From NCBI GenBank assembly GCA_902481695.1, contig CABSXY010000136.1, positions 1 to 5,281 on the forward strand: 5,281 bases of DNA. The letters run 5' to 3'. Within the stretch, counting starts at the first letter, position 1; every line of letters begins with the position of its first letter. Below the pieces are notes generated by a model that had not been told where the DNA came from, ran no database searches, and was given only the letters and a program-made list of their open reading frames with translations. The position numbers and the translations under genes were made by a program. Positions 1 through 4,713 of the stretch are shown one piece after another. The DNA comes from an uncultured Haemophilus sp. Lineage in GTDB: Bacteria > Pseudomonadota > Gammaproteobacteria > Enterobacterales > Pasteurellaceae.

Positions 1-411
1 ATTGATTTTAGACAAGCCAATCACCCAATCTTTTGGATAATAGGCGACAGCAACATTACCATCAATTGTCACAAAATGATGCTCGCAAGTACTGGTCAAC
101 GTGATGTCATTTACTTGCACCATTTCGCTCACTTTCATTTGGTTCTTGATTTTCGTCATTTTCGGGAAATTGGCATAATCCATTCCACTGAAAATTTCAT
201 TAATAAACATTTTAGCTAAGCGATTTGGTGTTTCTTCTAGGCTATCATCACGTAGATCTAACCCAATCAATTTCATCACTTCACGCATATGCGAAGCAAT
301 CGCCACACGGCGCTCATCTTTACATTGAGTCGGGTCAATCATTGGGGTTTCGATGCCTTTGGCTACCAAGGCTCGGCGGACATTTTCCGCATCAGGTGAA
401 ATCGCGTTCAT
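1..411 (-). CDS. folE: GTP cyclohydrolase I, N-terminal 137 residues (3' end cut by window edge)
   Basis: FolE converts GTP to 7,8-dihydroneopterin triphosphate, the first step of tetrahydrofolate synthesis, as a cytoplasmic homodecamer. The minus strand translates from the ATG at 411 and is still open at base 1, so about 80 residues of a roughly 218-222 residue enzyme lie outside the window, including the third zinc ligand (Cys181 of mature E. coli FolE). The visible part aligns almost without gaps to E. coli FolE as I recall it. Landmarks are LEETPNRLAKM at about residues 58-68, IFSGMDYANFPK at about 73-84, and the zinc and active-site segment TSTCEHHF at 106-113, where Cys109 and His112 match the E. 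coli zinc ligands. It ends in the conserved VIGLSKIN. A Shine-Dalgarno-like GGAAAG (minus strand, about 415-420) supports this start. It is divergent from moeA, with a shared 155-bp intergenic region. Confidence 0.97.
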   Translation of the reverse strand, partial: MNAISPDAENVRRALVAKGIETPMIDPTQCKDERRVAIASHMREVMKLIGLDLRDDSLEETPNRLAKMFINEIFSGMDYANFPKMTKIKNQMKVSEMVQVNDITLTSTCEHHFVTIDGNVAVAYYPKDWVIGLSKIN

Positions 412-440
412 TCACTTTCCATTTATAAAAAAATAATGCG

Positions 441-475
441 GCATTTTAGCAAAAGATGAATTATTCGTAAAATGC
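441..475. repeat. Perfect 8-bp inverted repeat across the folE promoter
   Basis: GCATTTTA at 441-448 is repeated in inverted orientation as TAAAATGC at 468-475, with a 19-base spacer. One arm covers the predicted folE -10 box and the other overlaps the -35 box, so a dimeric regulator could sit here. The sequence is AT-rich and such a repeat can arise by chance. I do not recognise it as the site of a named regulator. Confidence 0.4.
443..471 (-). promoter_or_regulatory. Predicted sigma-70 promoter for folE
   Basis: On the minus strand a -35 box TTTACG (471-466) is separated by 17 bases from a -10 box TAAAAT (448-443). The -10 box is directly preceded by TGC, giving an extended -10 element. 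Transcription would start near 436, leaving a leader of about 25 bases before the folE ATG. Box quality and spacing are good, but the call rests on consensus matching only. The two arms of an 8-bp inverted repeat (441-448 and 468-475) overlap both boxes. Confidence 0.6.
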
Positions 476-506
476 GAAAAATCACCCTAATTTATTAATT
501 TCCTTC

Positions 507-530
507 ATATTGTATTTCGGGCTACAATAT
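507..530 (+). promoter_or_regulatory. moeA promoter region with 24-bp palindrome (possible operator)
   Basis: ATATTGTA at 507-514 and TACAATAT at 523-530 form a perfect 8-bp inverted repeat around an 8-base spacer. The right arm contains TACAAT (523-528), a 5-of-6 match to the -10 consensus, about 38 bases before the moeA ATG. No good -35 box sits 16-18 bases upstream (the region reads TTTCCTT), so the promoter may be weak or need an activator. The arms loosely recall the TATAT/ATATA arms of ModE molybdate-repressor sites, which would suit a molybdenum cofactor operon. The flanking CG bases typical of E. coli ModE sites are missing, so that link is a guess. Confidence 0.45.
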
Positions 531-566
531 ATCCACTTTTATTCTGATTAACCCAAAGGATTAATT

Positions 567-1793
567 ATGTTGCCACTTGAAGATGCCTTGGCGCAAATGC
601 TCCACCAACTTCCCTTCCCAACAAAAACTGAAACGCTAGCTTTAACTGAAGCGGCGGATCGTGTCTGTGCGGAAGATGTGATTTCTCCGATTAATGTGCC
701 TTCTTTTGATAACTCAGCGATGGATGGCTATGCAGTTCGTTTAGCCGATTTACAGCAATCCATGACACTTTCTGTCGCAGGAAAATCTTTTGCGGGTAAT
801 CCATTTCAAGGGGAATGGGTAGCACAAAGTGCGGTCAGAATTATGACGGGTGCGATGATTCCTGAAGGTGCCGATGCGGTGGTCATGCAAGAAGAGGTCA
901 CCGTCAATGAAGATGGTACAGTTACCTTTGCGGCATTACCTAAAGCCAATCAGAATATTCGCCGCATCGGTGAGGATGTGAAAAAAGGTGATGTGGTCTT
1001 ACATCAAGGCGATGAGTTAAATGCCGTATCTTTACCTTTACTTGCTTCATTAGGTATCGCTGAAGTCAAAGCTTATCCTCGCTTAAAAGTGGCGGTGCTT
1101 TCAACCGGTGATGAATTAGTCCCAGTCGGTCAACCGTTACAAGCAGGACAAATTTACGACACCAATCGTTTCAGCGTGAAGTTAATGCTAGAAAAATTAA
1201 ATTGTGACGTACTTGATTTCGGTATTCTGCCGGATAACCAAGCAGAATTTGAAGCGGCTTTTGTGAAAGCACAAGCGCAAGCAGATCTGGTTATCACAAG
1301 CGGCGGCGTTTCGGTGGGTGAAGCTGACTTCACGAAAACTGTATTAGAAAAAGTAGGCCAAGTGAATTTCTGGAAAATAGCCATGAAACCCGGCAAACCA
1401 TTTGCATTTGGTAAATTAGAAAATGCTTGGTTCTGCGGTTTACCCGGCAATCCGGTCTCTGCATTAGTGACATTCTATCAATTGGTTCAACCGGCTATCG
1501 CTAAATTAAGCGGTAAAAAACACCCGAAAAAACAACCGCACTTTCAAGCGATTGCCCAAACTAATTTGAAAAAAGCGCCTGGCCGTTTAGATTTCCAACG
1601 TGGTTTTTATCAAATCAATGAAAATGGTCAACTTGAAGTGCATCCAGTGGGTTTCCAAGGCTCGCATTTATTCAGCTCTTTTGTGAAAAGTAACTGTTTT
1701 ATTCGCCTCGAAAAAGATCGCGGCAATGTAGCTGCGGGCGAAATCGTCACCATTGAACCGTTTAATCACCTATTGGGGGGCAATAATGACTGA
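567..1793 (+). CDS. moeA: Molybdopterin molybdenumtransferase MoeA
   Basis: MoeA inserts molybdate into adenylylated molybdopterin, releasing AMP and giving active molybdenum cofactor in the cytoplasm. The 408-residue product is close to E. coli MoeA (411) and aligns along its full length. Conserved segments in order are PSFDNSAMDGYA (45-56, with Asp53 matching E. coli Asp59), RIMTGA (91-96, Thr94), STGDEL (179-184, Glu183), GQIYDTNR (194-201), TSGGVSVGEAD (244-254, Asp254), WKIAMKPGKPFAFGK (269-283, Lys270 and Lys274), the active-site loop GLPGNPVSA (291-299), and PGRLDFQRG (338-346) in the C-terminal domain. All key residues I could place are present. AAAGGA at 555-560, six bases before the ATG, fixes the start. 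It overlaps moeB by eight bases. Two uptake signal cores lie inside it (827-835 and 1535-1543). Confidence 0.98.
   Translation: MLPLEDALAQMLHQLPFPTKTETLALTEAADRVCAEDVISPINVPSFDNSAMDGYAVRLADLQQSMTLSVAGKSFAGNPFQGEWVAQSAVRIMTGAMIPEGADAVVMQEEVTVNEDGTVTFAALPKANQNIRRIGEDVKKGDVVLHQGDELNAVSLPLLASLGIAEVKAYPRLKVAVLSTGDELVPVGQPLQAGQIYDTNRFSVKLMLEKLNCDVLDFGILPDNQAEFEAAFVKAQAQADLVITSGGVSVGEADFTKTVLEKVGQVNFWKIAMKPGKPFAFGKLENAWFCGLPGNPVSALVTFYQLVQPAIAKLSGKKHPKKQPHFQAIAQTNLKKAPGRLDFQRGFYQINENGQLEVHPVGFQGSHLFSSFVKSNCFIRLEKDRGNVAAGEIVTIEPFNHLLGGNND
827..835 (+). repeat. DNA uptake signal sequence core (Hin type), inside moeA
   Basis: Exact AAGTGCGGT. It encodes the SAV of MoeA residues 88-90 (AGT GCG GTC). 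E. coli MoeA has a different sequence here, as I recall it. Confidence 0.9.
1535..1543 (-). repeat. DNA uptake signal sequence core (Hin type), inside moeA
   Basis: Exact ACCGCACTT, the complement of the core, preceded by an A-rich run. It encodes Pro-His-Phe of MoeA (residues 324-326), in a stretch that is poorly conserved with E. coli. Confidence 0.9.
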
Positions 1794-2508
1794 ATTAAGC
1801 TACGAAGAAGAACTTCGCTATAACCGCCAAATCATCTTAAAAGCGGTTGATTTTGACGGACAAGAAAAGCTGAAAGACAGCCGAATGTTAATTGTCGGTC
1901 TGGGCGGTTTAGGCTGTGCTGCAAGCCAATATCTTGCCGCCGCTGGCGTGGGTCATTTAACCTTGTTGGATTTTGACACGGTATCGCTTTCCAATTTGCA
2001 ACGTCAGGTGTTGCATACTGATAGCCGATTGAATATGCCTAAAGTGGAATCAGCAAAAATTGCGTTACAACAGATTAATCCTCACGTAGAAATTGAAACC
2101 ATCAATGCACAACTTTCCGAAGAAAAACTCGCGGAAATCATACCGCACTTTGATGTGATATTAGATTGTACCGATAACGTGGATATTCGTAATATGTTAG
2201 ATCGTGGTTGTGAACAAGCGAAGATCCCGCTTATTTCAGGTGCTGCGATCCGTTTAGAAGGACAAGTTTCTGTCTTTACTTATGAACCCAATACCCCAAC
2301 CTATCGCCAACTTAGCCAACTCTTTGGTCAAAATGTTTTAAGTTGTGTAGAGGCGGGCGTACTGGCACCAATCGTGGGGATTGTGGGTTCAATTCAAGCC
2401 TTAGAAGCCATCAAAGTGCGGTTAAAAATCGGTTCAAATTTATGTGGACGTTTATTGTTAATCGATGGATTAACCATGCGTGTACGAGAAATGAAATTGA
2501 CTGTTTAA
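1786..2508 (+). CDS. moeB: Molybdopterin-synthase adenylyltransferase MoeB, lacking the zinc-site cysteines
   Basis: MoeB is the E1-like enzyme that adenylates the C-terminal glycine of MoaD, so that MoaD can be thiocarboxylated for molybdopterin synthase. The 240-residue product has the Rossmann motif LIVGLGGLGC (35-44) and residues matching E. coli Arg14, Asp62, Arg73 (LQRQ), Lys86 (PKVES) and Asp130 (DCTDN). It also keeps SCVEAGV with Cys187, the E1-type cysteine position. Both zinc-ligand pairs of E. coli are missing: positions 172 and 175 are Thr and Gln, and the protein ends at REMKLTV, before the usual C-terminal Cys-x-x-Cys. The ATG at 1786 is chosen because the protein then lines up with E. 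coli MoeB residue for residue. It overlaps the moeA stop by eight bases (translational coupling), with a G run at 1775-1780 as a possible ribosome site. A TTG at 1753 would add 11 unconserved residues. MoaD is not in the window. Confidence 0.96.
   Translation: MTELSYEEELRYNRQIILKAVDFDGQEKLKDSRMLIVGLGGLGCAASQYLAAAGVGHLTLLDFDTVSLSNLQRQVLHTDSRLNMPKVESAKIALQQINPHVEIETINAQLSEEKLAEIIPHFDVILDCTDNVDIRNMLDRGCEQAKIPLISGAAIRLEGQVSVFTYEPNTPTYRQLSQLFGQNVLSCVEAGVLAPIVGIVGSIQALEAIKVRLKIGSNLCGRLLLIDGLTMRVREMKLTV
2142..2150 (-). repeat. DNA uptake signal sequence core (Hin type), inside moeB
   Basis: Exact ACCGCACTT. It encodes Pro-His-Phe at MoeB residues 120-122, where E. coli MoeB reads Ala-Glu-His or similar. 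Confidence 0.9.
2414..2422 (+). repeat. DNA uptake signal sequence core (Hin type), inside moeB
   Basis: Exact AAGTGCGGT followed by TAAAAAT, the kind of AT-rich tail that extends good uptake signals. It encodes the KVRLK segment at MoeB residues 210-214. Confidence 0.9.
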
Positions 2509-2584
2509 CTTTTCTCTTAACATTTGGGCTGGCAGAAAGTTTATCTAGACGAATCATTATGATGACTTACCATTGAAACAACCT

Positions 2585-2848
2585 ATGGGTAATATTATCT
2601 TTGAATGTTTTTTCCGTTTATTTTTTGAAGGATTATTTGAATTTCTATTTAATAAATATCCCAAATTAAGTTGGGGATTATGGTGCGCATTTTCCCTGCT
2701 ATTTGGTTTCTATTTCTTTGCCTTCCTTAATATAGACAAGTCTGCTTGGATAATTTGTTTATTAGCTATCATTTCAGGTGGGCTTACGATGCTTATTAGC
2801 ATAGCTTTCATTTTTTTAATTGAAAAATTAGTCTTAAAGAAAAAGTAA
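2585..2848 (+). CDS. Small membrane protein of unknown function, two predicted membrane segments
   Basis: I do not recognise this 87-residue product. The N-terminal 25 residues are rich in Phe with regularly spaced Glu (IIFECFFRLFFEGLFEFLF) and could form an amphipathic helix. Two hydrophobic segments follow, at about 29-50 and 54-80, joined by a short Asp-Lys turn. The tail is KLVLKKK, which would favour the cytoplasmic side. The frame opens after a stop at 2546-2548, with only two usable starts: ATG at 2585 (chosen) or TTG at 2573, four codons upstream. Neither has a convincing Shine-Dalgarno sequence. TATGAT at 2558-2563 could be a -10 box, but no matching -35 is visible. It starts 76 bases after moeB, on the same strand. 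The DNA is clearly AT-richer than moeA (about 25-33% G+C in the stretches I counted) and contains no uptake signal, which may mean it was acquired. Confidence 0.65.
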   Translation: MGNIIFECFFRLFFEGLFEFLFNKYPKLSWGLWCAFSLLFGFYFFAFLNIDKSAWIICLLAIISGGLTMLISIAFIFLIEKLVLKKK

Positions 2849-2964
2849 GCCTTATAGATTAACTTTATTCTCCCACCTTAACGCACGAAATTACCCATAA
2901 ATAATTATCTCTCCCCTCGTGCATTCCCCAAAAACAAATGTTATTATTTTGCCCGACAATTCAT

Positions 2965-2993
2965 TTGTCTATATCGCAAGTTTTGTGTATAGG
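2965..2993 (+). promoter_or_regulatory. Possible promoter for yedE-yedF
   Basis: TTGTCT (2965-2970), then a 17-base spacer, then TATAGG (2988-2993). This is a moderate sigma-70 match in the otherwise non-coding 226-bp gap between the small membrane gene and yedE. It would give a leader of about 75 bases that includes an uptake signal copy. The gap contains no convincing terminator or RNA gene. A weaker alternative is TAGACA (3001-3006) followed by TATACC (3027-3032), but that spacing is too long. Confidence 0.3.
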
Positions 2994-3029
2994 AAAATGG
3001 TAGACACTTCAAAAATATCTTCATTTTAT

Positions 3030-3038
3030 ACCGCACTT
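3030..3038 (-). repeat. DNA uptake signal sequence core (Hin type), in the yedE leader
   Basis: Exact ACCGCACTT in non-coding DNA, 37 bases before the yedE ATG. Confidence 0.9.
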
Positions 3039-3074
3039 GCAAATCATCATTTCATTTTAAGGATTTACTCACTC

Positions 3075-4298
3075 ATGAAAGAGATTTTGCAGCAATTCAA
3101 ACAAAATTATCTGATCAAATACTGGAATCCTGTCGCTGCTGTTATTGCCGCAGGGTTGATTTCCGCTTATTACTTTGGTGTAACAGGCACATACTGGGCG
3201 GTTACCGGGGAATTTACCCGTTGGGGAGGTCATGCTTTGCAAGCGCTAGGTGTCGACGTGTCCGACTGGAGCTACTATAAAATTATCGGCATGCAAGGCA
3301 CGATTTTTACTCGTATTGATGGCGTGATGATTTTAGGTATGTTCGCGGGATGTATTTCTGCTGCACTTTGGGCAAACAACGTAAAATGGCGTAATCAACC
3401 GCACAAACGTCGTATTGTTCAAGCCCTCATTGGTGGTGCATTAGCCGGTTTCGGTGCACGTTTAGCAATGGGCTGTAACCTCGCTTCTCTCTTCACCGGT
3501 ATTCCACAATTTTCGGTTCACGCTTGGTTCTTCACTATTGCCACTGCTGTAGGTACTTACGCAGGCGTAAAAGTCACCTTACTTCCGATATTCCGCGTGA
3601 AATTAGAATTGAAAAAAGGCGCAGCAAAATTACAAGAAACTGACCCGAAACAAGCTAATCGTCGTTTTTGGATTGGTATGGTGGTCTTTTTTGCTTACCT
3701 GATTGCTTCACTTTATGTGATGACAAACTCCGTCAAACTGGGTTTTGCGATGCTTTGTGGTTTAGCTTTCGGTTTATTAATTGAACGAGCTCAAATTTGC
3801 TTTACTTCCGCTTTCCGTGATTTATGGGTAACGGGTCGTGCTTATATGGCAAAAGCCATCATCTTCGGTATTATCGTGGGTACGCTTGGCGTATTCAGCT
3901 ACATTCAATTAGGCGTACCAGCCAAAATCATGTGGGCGGGTCCAAATGCAATTATCGGTGGTTTATTATTTGGTTTCGGTATTGTGTTAGCTGGCGGGTG
4001 TGAAACCGGCTGGATGTACCGCTCAATGGAAGGTCAAGTTCACTTTATGTGGGTAGGCGTGGGTAATGTTGTTGGTTCAACCTATTTAGCCTACGCATGG
4101 GACGATCTTGCGCCTGTACTTGCGTTAGATTACGAAAAACTTAACTTATTGAAATCCTTTGGCCCAGTTGGCGGTTTATTAGTGAATTACGGTTTACTTA
4201 TTCTCTGCTTAATCGCTGTTGTTTGGTGGGAACGCCACTTCTTGAAAAAAGCCAAAGCAAAAATTGCGGCAGCAAATCCACAAACTTGTGGTTGCTAA
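3075..4298 (+). CDS. yedE: YeeE/YedE-family membrane transporter (putative selenium or thiosulfate-type sulfur uptake)
   Basis: This is a 407-residue polytopic inner-membrane protein, very close to E. coli YedE (about 401 residues). The family includes TsuA/YeeE thiosulfate transporters. Comparative genomics has linked YedE to selenium metabolism, so the true substrate is uncertain. Conserved stretches are YYFGVTGTYWAVTGEFTRWGG (32-52), GARLAMGCNLA (127-137, Cys134), ERAQICFTSAFRD (237-249, Cys242), IMWAGPNA (285-292) and LAGGCETGWMYR (305-316, Cys309). Cysteines in such motifs carry substrate in the TsuA model. The two halves each hold a repeat-like Gly-Cys motif. The start at 3075 matches the E. 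coli N-terminus (QQFKQ and LIKYW segments) and has AAGGA at 3059-3063, 11 bases upstream. The open frame extends to a GTG at 2919, but those 52 residues look non-coding. The C-terminus ends in Cys-Gly-Cys, which I do not recall in E. coli YedE. yedF follows 41 bases downstream. Confidence 0.93.
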   Translation: MKEILQQFKQNYLIKYWNPVAAVIAAGLISAYYFGVTGTYWAVTGEFTRWGGHALQALGVDVSDWSYYKIIGMQGTIFTRIDGVMILGMFAGCISAALWANNVKWRNQPHKRRIVQALIGGALAGFGARLAMGCNLASLFTGIPQFSVHAWFFTIATAVGTYAGVKVTLLPIFRVKLELKKGAAKLQETDPKQANRRFWIGMVVFFAYLIASLYVMTNSVKLGFAMLCGLAFGLLIERAQICFTSAFRDLWVTGRAYMAKAIIFGIIVGTLGVFSYIQLGVPAKIMWAGPNAIIGGLLFGFGIVLAGGCETGWMYRSMEGQVHFMWVGVGNVVGSTYLAYAWDDLAPVLALDYEKLNLLKSFGPVGGLLVNYGLLILCLIAVVWWERHFLKKAKAKIAAANPQTCGC

Positions 4299-4339
4299 TT
4301 AAATATTAACGAATTCATTCAAAAAAAGAGGACATTATT

Positions 4340-4609
4340 ATGGCATTTACCGTTGTTCAAAAATTAGATAAAGATCCAAAAGACATCACCCCAGATTACA
4401 CGTTAGATACGCTAGGTGAACCTTGCCCGTATCCAGCAATCGTGATGCTCGAAACCATGCCACAATTACAAAAAGGCGAAATTTTAGAGCTATTAAGTGA
4501 CTGCGCTCAATCTATCAACAACATTCCTGTTGATACTAAAAACCACGGTTACACACTATTAAGCGTAGAACAAGATGGCACTAAATTACGCTATTTGATT
4601 CAACGTTAA
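4340..4609 (+). CDS. yedF: YedF, TusA/SirA-like sulfur or selenium carrier protein
   Basis: This small cytoplasmic protein of the TusA/SirA family (89 residues) has a family-defining Cys-Pro-x-Pro motif: GEPCPYPA, with Cys29 as the likely persulfide- or selenium-carrying residue. A second cysteine, Cys55 in LLSDCAQSINNIP, matches E. coli YedF, which I recall as 77 residues and nearly identical from TPDYTLD onward. The product ends in RYLIQR, as in E. coli. About 12 extra residues precede the conserved part. The start is supported by GAGG at 4328-4331, eight bases before the ATG (4332-4339). It is 41 bases after yedE on the same strand and directly before a terminator, so the two form an operon. 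YedF probably receives or passes on the sulfur or selenium species that YedE imports; this is inferred from gene pairing. Confidence 0.94.
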   Translation: MAFTVVQKLDKDPKDITPDYTLDTLGEPCPYPAIVMLETMPQLQKGEILELLSDCAQSINNIPVDTKNHGYTLLSVEQDGTKLRYLIQR

Positions 4610-4614
4610 TGTAA

Positions 4615-4652
4615 AAAAGTGCGGTCAATTTTGACCGCACTTTTATATTTTT
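4615..4652. terminator. Bidirectional intrinsic terminator made of two facing uptake signal sequences
   Basis: Bases 4615-4628 pair perfectly with 4631-4644 (AAAAGTGCGGTCAA and TTGACCGCACTTTT). The result is a stem of 12 or more pairs closed by a tiny AATT loop. A T-rich tract follows on the plus strand (4641-4652) and an A-run at 4613-4618 acts as the T tract on the minus strand. It lies six bases after the yedF stop and about 60 bases after the stop of the convergent minus-strand gene, so it can serve both. The arms contain two exact uptake signal cores, 4617-4625 (plus) and 4634-4642 (minus), a known Haemophilus arrangement. Confidence 0.93.
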
Positions 4653-4713
4653 TAGCAAGACACATCGGATAAAAAACAACCCCCATTTTTACTGTCAGCG
4701 CTTACATTGAATC

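Noticed and set aside
225..428. Open frame on the plus strand opposite folE (67 codons)
   Set aside because: It lies antisense to a strongly conserved folE reading frame and shows no recognisable protein features.
412..566. Molybdenum cofactor riboswitch upstream of moeA
   Set aside because: The likely leader from the TACAAT box is only about 30 bases, far too short for the Moco RNA motif, and no extended helices are visible.
1154..1450. Minus-strand open frame inside moeA (98 codons)
   Set aside because: It is a shadow of the conserved moeA frame; its composition mirrors the complement of moeA codons and it has no ribosome site I could see.
1753..1785. Upstream TTG start for moeB
   Set aside because: It adds 11 unconserved residues inside moeA. 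The ATG at 1786 aligns exactly with E. coli MoeB numbering.
2343..2576. Plus-strand open frame overlapping the end of moeB, considered as a frameshifted MoeB tail with the missing cysteine pair
   Set aside because: Its translation after the moeB stop contains no Cys-x-x-Cys and no similarity to the E. coli MoeB C-terminus, so the loss of the zinc site is not explained by a frameshift.
2883..2922. Inverted repeat GCACGA / TCGTGC after the small membrane gene
   Set aside because: Only six pairs with a 28-base loop and no T tract; too weak to call a terminator or operator.
2919..3074. In-frame 52-codon extension of yedE back to a GTG
   Set aside because: The extra residues have no counterpart in E. 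coli YedE and low-complexity, non-coding character. They would run through a plausible promoter, and the ATG at 3075 has a ribosome site and matches the known N-terminus.
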